From contig OZ241874.1 in the NCBI GenBank assembly GCA_965203305.1, forward strand, positions 1,178,001-1,242,000: a stretch of 64,000 nt of DNA. The letters run 5' to 3'. Within the stretch, counting starts at the first letter, position 1. Every line of letters begins with the position of its first letter. This DNA is from Bin80 sp965203305. Its GTDB lineage: Bacteria; Bacteroidota; Rhodothermia; Rhodothermales; Bin80. Positions 16,756 to 26,358 of this stretch are shown here, piece by piece. Under the pieces are notes generated by a model. That model made no database searches. It was not told the DNA's origin and saw only the letters and a list, made by a program, of their open reading frames with translations. Made by a program: the position numbers and the translations under genes.

Positions 16756-17838
16756 CTACTTGCGAGCCATAACCAGTGCGGTCAGAGCTCCAAGGAAAAA
16801 TGTGGCGTGGGGGAGGATCACGGAAAGCAGGGGAGACAGTTCACCGGTGTACCCGAAGGGCTCGGTGAGTTTCTGCGCTGCAAGATAAACAAATGCAATG
16901 AACAGCCCGATCCCGATCTGTATTGCCTGCCCCCCGCGCCGTCTCCGACAGGATACCGGAAGGGCAATCAGCATGACAATCAGGTTCGTCAGCGGATACG
17001 CGTATTTGGAGTAGTATCCAACCATGTCTCTGCCAATATCTGCCAGCCCGCTTCGTTTCAGGGCCGCTACATATCCTGTTGCCACTGGTATTGTCATGGA
17101 TTCAATATCCCGCTCTGTTCGTGCGAGATCTCTTGGAAGAACTAGCAGAGCCGTATCCAGAGGGGCAATGATTCTTCGCACTTCCTGCCCGGAATCAAAG
17201 GATCGCAGAGTAGCATAGGGAAAGTGCCAGAGTGAATCACGCCAGACCATCTGTTGACCATCTACGCGTTCTATGAGTATCCCGTCCAGATTAAATCGCT
17301 GCAATTGAACCCGATGTGCAGTGCCGGTACGCCGGTCAAAGTAGCCTACGGTTACCACGCTGTTTATGTCATTGCGGCGATGAATTTCGCTTACGTAGAT
17401 TTGCTGTGTTCTGCTCTTGATGTACAGTTCATCGTAGGAAAGCACCGTCTGATTTGTTTGTGGTGCAATCCAGCCACCAACAATAAACATGAGCATGCTT
17501 GCAAGAATCCCGAGCAGGAGGTAGGGAATGAGCAGTCGCTGAAGAGGGACACCACTTGTTTGCAGTGCTGTCACCTGCAAAGACTGGGCGAGCCGTCCCG
17601 TCGTGAATATAGCGGCAAGAAATAATGCTAGTGGGGAGACCTGATGAATGATGTTCGGTACAAAACTGGGATAGTAGATCAGATAGATCTTTCGCATGGA
17701 GGCATTCCGATCCAGAAAATCATCAATATGCTCCAGATAGTGGATGAGGACAAAGAAAATGACCAGCACAGCGATCATAACTACATAGGCAGCCAGTGTT
17801 CGCACCATCACATGGCGGTCCATAGTCGTCAGATTCAT
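16756..17838 (-). CDS. LptF/LptG family lipopolysaccharide-export permease
   Basis: About 360 residues from the ATG at 17838. The frame is open to 17901, but that start would leave only 15 bases before the divergent sucC. TM1 is about residues 10-35 (TLAAYVVMIAVLVIFFVLI); PSFVPNIIHQVSPLALFLAAIFTTGRL follows, then QTSGVPLQRLLIPYLLLG and a periplasmic beta-jellyroll region. Three C-terminal TM segments end at PHATFFLGALTALVMARK. The YjgP/YjgQ fold works with LptB and LptC to extract LPS from the inner membrane and pass it towards LptD, a homologue of which lies at 19513-22203. F or G cannot be assigned from sequence alone. Confidence 0.9.
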   Translation of the reverse strand: MNLTTMDRHVMVRTLAAYVVMIAVLVIFFVLIHYLEHIDDFLDRNASMRKIYLIYYPSFVPNIIHQVSPLALFLAAIFTTGRLAQSLQVTALQTSGVPLQRLLIPYLLLGILASMLMFIVGGWIAPQTNQTVLSYDELYIKSRTQQIYVSEIHRRNDINSVVTVGYFDRRTGTAHRVQLQRFNLDGILIERVDGQQMVWRDSLWHFPYATLRSFDSGQEVRRIIAPLDTALLVLPRDLARTERDIESMTIPVATGYVAALKRSGLADIGRDMVGYYSKYAYPLTNLIVMLIALPVSCRRRRGGQAIQIGIGLFIAFVYLAAQKLTEPFGYTGELSPLLSVILPHATFFLGALTALVMARK

Positions 17839-17916
17839 GCGATCATGTCTCCTCAAAAACGGAACAATCAGGCTATGAATGTGTACCCTGTCTTCTAACA
17901 ATCGTTCTTATGACCC

Positions 17917-19089
17917 ATGAAAGTTCACGAATATCAGGGAAAAGAAATTCTTGAAAAATATGGCGTTGCCATGCAACCCGGAGAGGTTGCAGAAACGGTC
18001 TTTGAAGCACTCGTTGCTGCCAAGGATATGATTCCTGTCCACGGTGACCTCTTTGTGATCAAAGCCCAGATTCATGCGGGGGGACGGGGCAAGGGAGGTG
18101 GGGTGAAGCTGGCACGGGGGGAGGGTGAAGTTATGGATGCAGCTGCAGAAATTCTCGGGATGGATCTGGTTACACACCAGACAGGTCCGGAAGGGCAGCT
18201 GGTTCGCAAAGTTCTTGTCGCTCCGGCTGTCAATATTGAAAAGGAGTACTATATCGGAGTTACACTGGACCGCTCGCGCAGCCAGCATGTTGTCATGGCT
18301 TCTACCGAGGGAGGGGTTGAAATTGAAAAGGTTGCCGAAGAAACTCCCGAGAAGATTCTCAAGGCATGGGCAGATCCTGCACATGGATTACAGGCATTTC
18401 AGGCGCGAGAACTGGCCTATGGACTTGGGTTTGAAGGAAAGACGGCACGCCAGGTCACCAGGTTTATTATGTCACTCTTTCAGGCATATTTGGGAGTTGA
18501 TGCATCTCTGGCTGAAATCAATCCCCTTGTTCTGACCAGGGAAGGGTGGGTGGTTGCGATTGACGCGAAGCTCAATCTGGATGACAATGCCCTGTATCGG
18601 CACAAGGATCTGGCAGAGCTCCGGGATCTGCATGAAGAAGATCCTCTGGAGGTGAAAGCACAGGCATCAAATCTGAATTATGTCAAACTTGACGGGAATG
18701 TAGGATGCATGGTCAATGGAGCGGGGCTGGCCATGGCGACCATGGACATTATCAAACTGGCAGGAGGCAACCCGGCCAATTTTCTGGATGTCGGAGGAAC
18801 GGCCAGTGCCGAGACGGTGGAGGCCGGATTCCGGATCATCCTTGAAGATCCGAATGTGGAAGCTGTCCTCGTGAACATATTCGGGGGAATTGTACGATGT
18901 GACCGGGTCGCTCATGGAGTTGTGGAGGCTGCCAAAAATGTGAACATGAAGGTGCCTCTCATTGTACGCCTGCAGGGAACGAATGCGGAGAAAGGACAGG
19001 CAGTCCTGGAGGAAAGCGGTATCGCCCTTGAATCCGCTGTACTGTTTGATCAGGCAGCGGAAAAGGTGCGCATGGTTCTGGCTGCCTGA
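17917..19089 (+). CDS. sucC: Succinyl-CoA synthetase, beta subunit
   Basis: 390 residues. Starts MKVHEYQGKEILEKYGV, the conserved SucC opening. ATP-grasp domain with QIHAGGRGKGGGVKLA and LAEINPLVLT; C-terminal CoA-ligase domain with GCMVNGAGLAMATMDI and GGNPANFLDVGG, then NIFGGIVRCDRVA. The enzyme couples succinyl-CoA cleavage to NDP phosphorylation in the TCA cycle. sucD is not adjacent. A GNAT gene starts 9 bases after the stop. Confidence 0.97.
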   Translation: MKVHEYQGKEILEKYGVAMQPGEVAETVFEALVAAKDMIPVHGDLFVIKAQIHAGGRGKGGGVKLARGEGEVMDAAAEILGMDLVTHQTGPEGQLVRKVLVAPAVNIEKEYYIGVTLDRSRSQHVVMASTEGGVEIEKVAEETPEKILKAWADPAHGLQAFQARELAYGLGFEGKTARQVTRFIMSLFQAYLGVDASLAEINPLVLTREGWVVAIDAKLNLDDNALYRHKDLAELRDLHEEDPLEVKAQASNLNYVKLDGNVGCMVNGAGLAMATMDIIKLAGGNPANFLDVGGTASAETVEAGFRIILEDPNVEAVLVNIFGGIVRCDRVAHGVVEAAKNVNMKVPLIVRLQGTNAEKGQAVLEESGIALESAVLFDQAAEKVRMVLAA

Positions 19090-19097
19090 GGTCTGAA

Positions 19098-19508
19098 ATG
19101 AACGAAGTGTCAAGTGTAGATACGGTCGAAATCAGAGAGGGGCTGGAGGGGCTGTCATCGCAGCTGATTCGCATCCTGTACAGGCGAGCTCCATTGCATC
19201 GCCCGGTATCTGATCCAGAGCGTCTTTGGGCGATGTTTGAGAATGCCTCTCTGGTAGTCACGGCATGGAAAGGGACACGTCTGGTGGGGATTGCCCGCGT
19301 CCTGACAGATGGGGTGATGTACAGTTATCTCTGTGATCTGGCGGTTGAACCGGATGTTCAGGGACTGGGTATTGGGAAACGCTTGATGAAACATGTACAG
19401 GATCGTTGCAAAGGAACCGATCTGGTTCTAAGGAGCGCACTGGGACGTTTTCACAAGCACAATGCACTGCAGCCGGCCCCTGATCACTGGACCGTACGTT
19501 CCCGGTAG
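19098..19508 (+). CDS. GNAT family N-acetyltransferase
   Basis: 136 residues. Motif A of GNAT enzymes is clear: DLAVEPDVQGLGIGKRLMKHV (Q/RxxGxG/A acetyl-CoA loop, about residues 78-98), preceded by strand VGIARVLTDG. The final part (LVLRSALGRFHKHNALQPAPDHW) lacks the usual aromatic FYE motif expected before a GM-Q-PAP sequence, suggesting local degeneration or a compensated frameshift. Substrate unknown. It lies 9 bases after sucC and converges with lptD, 4 bases apart. Confidence 0.82.
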   Translation: MNEVSSVDTVEIREGLEGLSSQLIRILYRRAPLHRPVSDPERLWAMFENASLVVTAWKGTRLVGIARVLTDGVMYSYLCDLAVEPDVQGLGIGKRLMKHVQDRCKGTDLVLRSALGRFHKHNALQPAPDHWTVRSR

Positions 19509-19512
19509 GCAG

Positions 19513-22203
19513 CTATATCCTCGGTCGTCCTCTTCCCCCGAAGCCCCGGTTACGTTCTGAACGAGGTTGCTGGAAGCGCAGAAACTCTGCCAGACGACCG
19601 CTCTTGACATGCAGGTCGAATCCCCAAGACTGAAAGGATCCAAACGGGATCCACCGGAATCCCATGTACCAGCATTCAAATTCTTTGGACAGGTTGAGTG
19701 TGGTTGTGACAAGCTTCTTCTGCTCAAAGTCATATCCGGTTTGCCCTTGGACACTCCATGTAGGGGTCAATCCAAAATTGAACCCCGTGTTGACGGTTGC
19801 CGAGCGGCGAAGGACGAGCTGGGGCCGCGAAATTTGATAGACAACACTCAGATTCATGGACCATGTCTGTGCTCCACCAGAAGACATGCCTGTCTGCGAA
19901 AATTGGCCGGACATGCCTCTGGAAAGCGGAGAGGCTCCAAACTGGGGCATCGTCGGAGTACCTGTTTCCAAGGCAGTCTCACTGGGGCGCATGCTGCCAC
20001 GCAATTGCATGCTGCCGCGTACACTTAACTGCGTTAGTCGTGCAATCGCAAGATCGGGAAGTGAAAATATATAGTCATTCGTAACTCTGCGACCATCGGA
20101 ACTCAGTTTGTAGGGAGAGAAGGTGGAGCTGAAGTTGAGGTTAAGTTTGCCCAGAATATTGGTACGCATGCTGATTCTCACTGGGGCCAGCCGGAGTGAA
20201 TCTGCCGCAAAATTATAGCTGCTGGACAGGTTCAGTGTAAACAGCTTGAGAACACGGGACTGATCTGATCCGGTGGAGTCCCTGCTGATCCGTTTTGTTT
20301 CGAATGTATTGTCAAGACCAAAACTGAGCGTATTCTGGAGTCCGCTCTGGACTCCCCGTACAATCGGATAGCGGCGCGGATTCAGTCCTGTCGCAAGCGT
20401 ATCCACAACAGGCTTTCCAGCCTCGTCAAGCAAGGGTCGGGTATATCCCCACATGTCATCACCAAAGTCTGGTCGGTAGGAAAACCCGACTCGGGGTCTC
20501 ACGGTGTGTCTTAGTCCCTGGTATGCTCCAAGTTTGACAGGGAAGAGTCCATAGATTGTCGTATTGGCAGAGACACCGACATTGAATTGCCGCAGGGCAA
20601 AAAATCCCTGCTCTGTTCTTGTTTTGACAGTTCCATCTGCGTTTAATTGTCTGCGTTCCGTAGAGATGAACCAGTCCTCTGTATAATTTGCATTCGGGGA
20701 CAGATTCAGGCGTACTGATCCTAACAGGGGGATTCGCTGTATTGCAAACGGGGCTGCAATCGGAATCCGGTGTGTGGCAGTAAAGCGTATTCGTCCATCG
20801 GTTTTGCCAGTCGCAGTGCGGTACTTTTCCTCGTCAAATAATGCCTCATACCAGGAGTAGTCAACTGGCTGGCCATCAGCCAGGGTGTCTCCGTTTGCAA
20901 TCAACTGTTCATCAGAGAGAGGACGGAACTGATACTGATTGTTCAGACGTGAGGAGATGCTATACTGGAGCCGTTCGTACCAGCGTTCATCTCGTCCAGA
21001 ATTTTCGCGCTTGAAGGGAGACTTTGTAGTTTGCGAGAAGGAAAGCTGGGGGAAAGACAGATCCACACTTCCCGTAGATACGACCTGCTGCTGCCGCATG
21101 CTTAACGAGAGGGAGCGGCCGCCCCTGAAGGTGCGGTTGTACTGGATTGAGGAGCCGATGGACTGCCGGATATTGTCTTCGTACCGGTCAGAAACCGTTC
21201 GCAGGTAGGTGCTGGATGTCAGGTTTACATTTGCACTGAGTCGTGCTTTTGGGGAGAATGTCTGATTGTGGTTCCATCGGAAGCTCAGGCTTCTTCGTTT
21301 GGTCAGGTCAGGGTCATTGCGCTCTCCGCTTCGTTCCTGGAGATAATCAACATTCAGGCTTCCACTGTACAGGTCACGCCGGTTATAGCGGAATGAGGGA
21401 TTGATCTGCCAGCTTCCTTTTGTCCACAGGCCGAACCGGACTTGTGCATCCATCTTTTCTGTGAGTGCAAAATACCATCCCCAGTTTCGCAGAAAAAATC
21501 CTCGCTCGTCTTCTCCGTATTGCGGGGGCAGAAACCCGCTTCTGCGCCCTTCCTGATAAGGAAGAAATCCGAACGGCAGCCATACCGGCATCGGGATATT
21601 GAAGATGTACAGTTGAATCGGTCCGGTATAGACCCATTTTTGATCTACGATCTTCATTCTTCTGGCCCGGAGTGAATAGGAGGGAGTCTCTTCTGGAGCA
21701 CAGTCACAGGTGGTATAAAGCCCGTCCTGGATGAAGATTGTGCTGTCCTCTCGGACTTTTGCGATTCCTGCCTGAATGAAGCCTTCTTCAAACCGGGTTC
21801 TGGCCGCAGTGACGCGTCCTCGCTTTGTGGCCATATTGTAAGCCAGGCGTGAACCCGTCAGAGTTTCGCTTCCCTCCGAAAATACGGGAGGTCCTGTAAA
21901 ACCGGAATCGGTCGCAAGTCCGTAGGCAACCAGTTCATCTTCTCCCAGGAGCAAATCAACAAAGTGCGCCCCAAGAGTTACACCTTCGTAGGAAACGCTG
22001 GCATTGCCAGCAAGGGTACCCCGGTCACCGGATTTGGAATCAAAGTGCAGTACCAGCGAGTCGCTGGCACTGAATTTTACGGGAGAGTCAAGCGCAGAGC
22101 TCTCTTGTGCCTGTGCGATTTGGGGCAATAATGTGAACAAGCAAAGAGTAACAGTCTGGATCAGCCAGGCTGAGGAGATTGGATCATTTCTGTTTCTCGT
22201 CAT
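19513..22203 (-). CDS. lptD: LptD-like LPS-assembly outer-membrane protein
   Basis: 896 residues with a signal peptide ending near QIAQAQ. The N-terminal OstA-like beta-jellyroll (about 45-200) includes LAGNASVSYEGVTLGA and YGLATDSGFTGPPVF. It leads into TTCDCAPEETPSYSLRARRMKI and the motif PVWLPFGFLPYQEGRRSGFLPP, typical of LptD-like proteins in this group. The rest is a long beta-barrel of alternating strands with aromatic ends and a glycine/arginine-rich C-terminus. LptD inserts LPS into the outer leaflet. The start overlaps the ROK kinase stop by 20 bases on the same strand, so the two are probably co-transcribed with ftsB. Confidence 0.88.
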   Translation of the reverse strand: MTRNRNDPISSAWLIQTVTLCLFTLLPQIAQAQESSALDSPVKFSASDSLVLHFDSKSGDRGTLAGNASVSYEGVTLGAHFVDLLLGEDELVAYGLATDSGFTGPPVFSEGSETLTGSRLAYNMATKRGRVTAARTRFEEGFIQAGIAKVREDSTIFIQDGLYTTCDCAPEETPSYSLRARRMKIVDQKWVYTGPIQLYIFNIPMPVWLPFGFLPYQEGRRSGFLPPQYGEDERGFFLRNWGWYFALTEKMDAQVRFGLWTKGSWQINPSFRYNRRDLYSGSLNVDYLQERSGERNDPDLTKRRSLSFRWNHNQTFSPKARLSANVNLTSSTYLRTVSDRYEDNIRQSIGSSIQYNRTFRGGRSLSLSMRQQQVVSTGSVDLSFPQLSFSQTTKSPFKRENSGRDERWYERLQYSISSRLNNQYQFRPLSDEQLIANGDTLADGQPVDYSWYEALFDEEKYRTATGKTDGRIRFTATHRIPIAAPFAIQRIPLLGSVRLNLSPNANYTEDWFISTERRQLNADGTVKTRTEQGFFALRQFNVGVSANTTIYGLFPVKLGAYQGLRHTVRPRVGFSYRPDFGDDMWGYTRPLLDEAGKPVVDTLATGLNPRRYPIVRGVQSGLQNTLSFGLDNTFETKRISRDSTGSDQSRVLKLFTLNLSSSYNFAADSLRLAPVRISMRTNILGKLNLNFSSTFSPYKLSSDGRRVTNDYIFSLPDLAIARLTQLSVRGSMQLRGSMRPSETALETGTPTMPQFGASPLSRGMSGQFSQTGMSSGGAQTWSMNLSVVYQISRPQLVLRRSATVNTGFNFGLTPTWSVQGQTGYDFEQKKLVTTTLNLSKEFECWYMGFRWIPFGSFQSWGFDLHVKSGRLAEFLRFQQPRSERNRGFGGRGRPRI

Positions 22204-23146
22204 CTAGCTGGTCAAACACAAGGCAGGCTGCCCCGAGCATGCCGGCCTCATTCCCGAGCGTTTCCTGGATTACGGTCACATGTTCCTTGATGCTGGGGAT
22301 GATGTAGGACAGGAGGACATCCCGGGTTGGTTTCAGCAAAAAATCTCCAGCTTTGGAAACGCCCCCTCCGATGACAATTGTACGTATATCCAGCAGGTTG
22401 ATAATCCCACCCAGGACACATCCCAGTTTTTCTCCGGCCCACTTAAGAACTGCAACGGCTCCTGGATCACCGTTTAGCGCGGCCTCTGTGATGGTTGCCG
22501 GTGTCAGATTCTCCAGCCCCGGGGCTACATGAAGCATGCTTTCAGGGTATTCTTCCAGCTGTTCACGTGCGTGTCCGGTCAGGAATCGCTGTCCAAGGTA
22601 GGCTTCAATGGCTCCATTGATTCCAGTGAGGGCTGGTGGGCCATCATAATCAATGGAGACATGCCCGAGCTCGCCAGCTGCTCCGGTTTCTCCGCGAAAG
22701 ATGCGCTTGTTAAATACAATAGCTCCGCCGACACCTGTTCCCAGGGTAACCATAACGTAATGGTCGTGTCCCCGCGCGGCTCCATAGCGTCCAGATCCAA
22801 GCGCAGCTGCATTGGCATCATTTTCAACAAAAATATTCAGATGTTTTCCCAAGCGTTTTCTCAGGGCTTCACGCAGATTGACCACCCCCCATCCCGGCAT
22901 GTTTGCAGGATGAGCAAGGGTTTTTCGTTCAAGGTCAATAGAGCCAGGTGCTCCAATTCCAATCCCGTGGATGCGGTCTCTGCGCCGCATTAGTGGTTTT
23001 ACAGCCGCTTCAATTTGCGACAGCACATGATCTTTTCCCTGCTCGGCCCCTGTTTCTACCGAACTTGTTTTCACCAGACCAAAGGCCTTGTGGACCAGTG
23101 CGGCTTTGATGTATGTGCCACCAAGATCAATGCCAATTGCTTGCAT
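22184..23146 (-). CDS. ROK family sugar kinase (glucokinase-like)
   Basis: 320 residues. MQAIGIDLGGTYIKAALV is the phosphate-1 loop; GIGAPGSID and VENDANAAALGSG with catalytic Asp follow; VMVTLGTGVGGAIV is phosphate 2; TIVIGGGVSKAG lies near the C-terminus. Most ROK enzymes have a zinc site with the pattern CxCGxxGCxE after the conserved GHVSID; here the segment reads GPPALTGINGAIEAYLG, so the cysteines are gone while the Glu-Ala remains. Likely phosphorylates glucose or a related sugar. It sits 6 bases after ftsB-like and overlaps lptD. Confidence 0.9.
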   Translation of the reverse strand: MQAIGIDLGGTYIKAALVHKAFGLVKTSSVETGAEQGKDHVLSQIEAAVKPLMRRRDRIHGIGIGAPGSIDLERKTLAHPANMPGWGVVNLREALRKRLGKHLNIFVENDANAAALGSGRYGAARGHDHYVMVTLGTGVGGAIVFNKRIFRGETGAAGELGHVSIDYDGPPALTGINGAIEAYLGQRFLTGHAREQLEEYPESMLHVAPGLENLTPATITEAALNGDPGAVAVLKWAGEKLGCVLGGIINLLDIRTIVIGGGVSKAGDFLLKPTRDVLLSYIIPSIKEHVTVIQETLGNEAGMLGAACLVFDQLDDEKQK

Positions 23147-23152
23147 GTTTAG

Positions 23153-23467
23153 TTACTGTTCCTCTATGCGATATACAGTTTCTCCCTCGCGACGCATACC
23201 ATACTGCTCGCGTGCGATTTTTTCAATGAGGGCATCACTGGGTGGGGTTTGCAGTATGGTCTGGAGTTCTGTGATCTCTGTTTGCAGTTGTTCATTTTCT
23301 TCCACCAAATGTTCATGCTCCTGCTGCCATTCCTGATAGCGAATCCAGCTGTAGCTGTCAAACCAGATAAATTGCAGCAGCAGCCAGGCTGCAACGATTC
23401 CGCCAACGAGCAACAGGCGGCGAGACCGTCTGACTTTTAACTCGGGCTGTACTGTACTGGTCGCCAT
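23153..23467 (-). CDS. FtsB/DivIC-like septum formation initiator
   Basis: 104 residues: short cytoplasmic N-terminus, one TM helix (about 19-37, LLLVGGIVAAWLLLQF), then a coiled coil rich in Glu and Gln (EHEHLVEENEQLQTEITEL) and the conserved end IEKIAREQYGMRREGETVY. This is the FtsB/DivIC layout; the protein bridges FtsL and FtsQ-type divisome proteins. In many bacteria it follows eno; here a Fic gene and a dispersed repeat lie between them. Confidence 0.9.
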   Translation of the reverse strand: MATSTVQPELKVRRSRRLLLVGGIVAAWLLLQFIWFDSYSWIRYQEWQQEHEHLVEENEQLQTEITELQTILQTPPSDALIEKIAREQYGMRREGETVYRIEEQ

Positions 23468-23871
23468 TGGACGCTATCTGGGGGAATTATGTTTTCACGC
23501 AACCGGGGCCACGACAATATACATCTGCAGACAGGCATATCTCTTGACTATAGAGATATACCCTCCCTGTTTGACTGATTGAACGCATGCAACAGCACTT
23601 TCATGCTGATCTGGAATTTCTGCTGCCGATCCTTGTGAAAAATTATACGAGTTCCGCTCCTGTGCAACGAACAAACAGCCTGTATGGTGCAAAATTTACG
23701 GAAAATTCCCCGAATAAGTGCTATTACTGCTCTGGGAGCAATTAGAAAGAATTGTTCTGTTGCGGCTCTTGCAGAAATACTTCTGTACTTGATCTAATGT
23801 GCCCGCAAGCACTCTCAGAGCGATAGTTCTCCGTCATCTGGGAATTTTGCAAGAGGCTCTGTTGTCTACGG
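23468..23871. other. Intergenic, 404 bases, holds dispersed repeat copy B
   Basis: Besides the repeat at 23768-23859, it has a 7-bp inverted repeat ATATCTC/GAGATAT with a 9-base loop near 23537-23559 and no T-run. No gene was recognised. Presumably it carries the promoter of the ftsB-ROK-lptD operon. Confidence 0.6.
23768..23859 (+). repeat. Dispersed intergenic repeat, copy B
   Basis: Aligns base-for-base over 92 positions with copy A at 4985-5076, roughly three quarters identical by eye, including CAGAGCGATA and CGTCATC. It lies 12 bases beyond the stop of the minus-strand Fic gene. The upstream flank (about 23735-23767) faintly resembles the NYN upstream element. Confidence 0.75.
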
Positions 23872-24819
23872 CTATGATTGAGAAATGCCTGTGTTCACCT
23901 GATTTTCTCGGTTGCACATGTCAATTCTGGATGCTCTTGCATACTGTGCTTGCTGAGCCCTGACGATCATGTGAGTCAGAGGGGCAAGATTGCCTTCATC
24001 AGCTTTTTCAAGTGCTTCCAGATATTTTCTCCTGTCATCTCTGGTGATTAGCAGAGGGAAAAGGCTGCCCCTGACAAGGATCAATGAGGCCAAAGCCCGG
24101 GCTACACGCCCATTGCCATCCTGAAACGGGTGAATCTGCGTGAAGCGATGATGTATCCAGGCGGCCTGAACCTCGCTCGAAATGCCGTCTTGAACATGGC
24201 TAGAGTGAATCTCAACCAGTCGGTCCATCTGAGATCCTACCTGCTCATGGGGGCAATACATGTACTTCACTCCATTCCGAACGGGGTGGTTATCTCTAGT
24301 TTTCCAGTCGCCCTTGATCAGAGGGATGTTGACATGCCGGCCAAGCGAGTCCAGGCCTTCGGTGGTGTTTTGATTTTGGACCAGGGATGCGTGAAGCTCT
24401 TTGATGTACGATGTCGTCAGACTGCGCCCGTCCTTGACGGAATCAAAGATCCCGTCTATGGAATCTTTCTGATCGCTCAGTAACTGCAACACATATTCCC
24501 GAGGCTTGTCTGTTGAACCATGGCCAAGCAGCTCCGACTTGAATCCACATTCAATGAGATTCTGTGTTACTTCACGGTCTATGTCATAGAGATTCTCAAC
24601 GACTCCGGTTTCAATTGCCCATTCCCTGTTAAGTCGATCATTGAACTCAGCCAGGCACTGATCCCCTGCCAGTCTTCTCTGTATTTCGGCCCAGCCATCT
24701 CGGATATGCGGAATTTCTGGTGTAGCCAGTGCACTCGCTTCTCCGGCCTTGAAATCCGTGATTCCTGTATCCTTGTCCCAGATGGGAAAGACATTGCAGC
24801 TTGGGACTGTGCCTGCCAT
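23872..24819 (-). CDS. Fic/DOC family protein (AMPylase-like), class II
   Basis: 315 residues. The Fic motif is complete, HPFQDGNGRVAR (230-241), with catalytic His230. Upstream TGVVEN (Thr71, Glu75, Asn76) matches the inhibitory helix (S/T)xxxE(G/N), placing the regulatory element N-terminal to the Fic core (class II). The Fic fold usually transfers AMP from ATP to a target protein hydroxyl; the inhibitory Glu blocks ATP until relieved. No separate antitoxin gene is adjacent, as expected when the inhibitor is built in. It sits between eno and ftsB-like, flanked by dispersed repeats B and C, suggesting acquisition. The target is unknown. The 252-base gap to eno holds nothing recognised. Confidence 0.92.
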   Translation of the reverse strand: MAGTVPSCNVFPIWDKDTGITDFKAGEASALATPEIPHIRDGWAEIQRRLAGDQCLAEFNDRLNREWAIETGVVENLYDIDREVTQNLIECGFKSELLGHGSTDKPREYVLQLLSDQKDSIDGIFDSVKDGRSLTTSYIKELHASLVQNQNTTEGLDSLGRHVNIPLIKGDWKTRDNHPVRNGVKYMYCPHEQVGSQMDRLVEIHSSHVQDGISSEVQAAWIHHRFTQIHPFQDGNGRVARALASLILVRGSLFPLLITRDDRRKYLEALEKADEGNLAPLTHMIVRAQQAQYARASRIDMCNRENQVNTGISQS

Positions 24820-25071
24820 GTGTTTTCCCCTAGTAGCTTAACTCAAGTGGGATTCTTGGGAAACAGCAACTCGCCCGTTCGAAATTGCTGGAAGATGTCC
24901 CGTCATGGAAAACTCCCGTGATTCGGATCAGTAATCCAGCTGCCGGGATACTTACCAAAATCTTCCATAACAGATGCCACTAGCGAACATACCCCCTGGT
25001 ACAACACCCTCCGCAGCAGAGTAACTCTCTCAGGCTCGGGGCATTTATCCATTCTTGAACAAGGTGTCCTT

Positions 25072-26358
25072 TTATTGGCAGTTGATTCCGTCTTTGCCGG
25101 GGTAGATAGCCGAAGATCCCAGTTCCTGCTCAATACGAAGCAGTTGATTGTATTTTGCAAGTCGATCACTTCGGCTGGCAGACCCGGTTTTGATCTGTCC
25201 GCTATTGGTAGCAACCGCAAGATCAGCAATCGTGGTATCTTCGGTTTCCCCCGACCGATGGCTGATAACCGCAGAGAAGCTGGCTTTATGCGCCATCTCA
25301 ATGGCGTTAAGCGTTTCGGTAAGTGTCCCGATCTGATTGAGTTTGATCAGGATTGAGTTTCCGGCTTTCTGTTCAATCCCGCGCTTGAGACGAGTTGTAT
25401 TGGTCACGAAAAGATCATCTCCTACCAGTTGGACACGATCCCCAATTGTTTCAGTAAGCTGTGTCCATCCTTCCCAGTCATTCTCATCCAGTCCATCCTC
25501 AATGGAGATAATGGGATACTGACGTACCCAGTCTTCCCACAGGCGGACCATGTCCTGACTGGATCGTTTCCTGTCAGGATCACTTTTCCAGAATACGTAG
25601 GCTCCGTCTTCAAACATTTCACTCACGGCCGGATCTAGTGCAATAAACACATCCTTCCCGGGTGAAAACCCTGCCTGCGTGACAGCCTCAAGGATAACCT
25701 CTACAGCCTCTTCATTTGATTTCAGGTTGGGAGCGAAGCCTCCTTCATCACCGACTGCGGTACTATACCCTTTTGTGGACAGAACTTTCTTGAGATGGTG
25801 GAATACTTCAGTTCCAGTACGGAGTGCATCAGAGAAAGAATCAGCTCCGGCAGGCATAATCATAAATTCCTGCATATCCACACGGTTATCTGCATGACGG
25901 CCTCCGTTGATGATATTCATCATCGGGACGGGGAGTGTGCAGGCATTCGTTCCACCAATGTAACGATACAGAGGTAGCCCGACTGTTGATGCTGCTGCCT
26001 TTGCTGCCGCAAGAGAGACTCCGAGAATTGCATTTGCCCCCAGCCGTTTCTTGTTCGTAGTACCATCCAGCGCAATGAGTGCATGGTCCAGCTCGACCTG
26101 ATCGCATACGTCATGTCCTTCCAGAGACCGGGCAATCTCTCCATGTACATGTGCAACTGCGCTGGAGACTCCTTTCCCCAGATAGCGGGAGACATCTCCG
26201 TCACGAAGTTCAACGGCTTCATGTTCTCCAGTAGATGCGCCACTGGGAACAGCTGCCCTCCCAAAACCACCCCCAGTGGTTGTAATGTCCACTTCCAGAG
26301 TGGGATTGCCGCGGCTGTCAAGGATTTCGCGTCCTTGAATCGTTTCTATTTTTGACAT
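25072..26358 (-). CDS. eno: Enolase
   Basis: 428 residues, starting MSKIETIQGREILDSRGNPTLEVD. Conserved active-site segments: SGASTGEHEAVELRD, VGDEGGFAPNL, SIEDGLDENDWEGW, LVGDDLFVTN, and the signature ILIKLNQIGTLTETL with SHRSGETEDTTIADLAV. Converts 2-phosphoglycerate to PEP with Mg2+. Length and motifs are normal. Dispersed repeat copy C lies about 210 bases upstream in the same orientation. Confidence 0.98.
   Translation of the reverse strand: MSKIETIQGREILDSRGNPTLEVDITTTGGGFGRAAVPSGASTGEHEAVELRDGDVSRYLGKGVSSAVAHVHGEIARSLEGHDVCDQVELDHALIALDGTTNKKRLGANAILGVSLAAAKAAASTVGLPLYRYIGGTNACTLPVPMMNIINGGRHADNRVDMQEFMIMPAGADSFSDALRTGTEVFHHLKKVLSTKGYSTAVGDEGGFAPNLKSNEEAVEVILEAVTQAGFSPGKDVFIALDPAVSEMFEDGAYVFWKSDPDRKRSSQDMVRLWEDWVRQYPIISIEDGLDENDWEGWTQLTETIGDRVQLVGDDLFVTNTTRLKRGIEQKAGNSILIKLNQIGTLTETLNAIEMAHKASFSAVISHRSGETEDTTIADLAVATNSGQIKTGSASRSDRLAKYNQLLRIEQELGSSAIYPGKDGINCQ

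Noticed and set aside
19098..19508. GNAT gene as a pseudogene
   Set aside because: The frame is complete with a normal start and stop; the odd C-terminal part is short and the acetyl-CoA site is intact, so I kept it as a CDS with a note.
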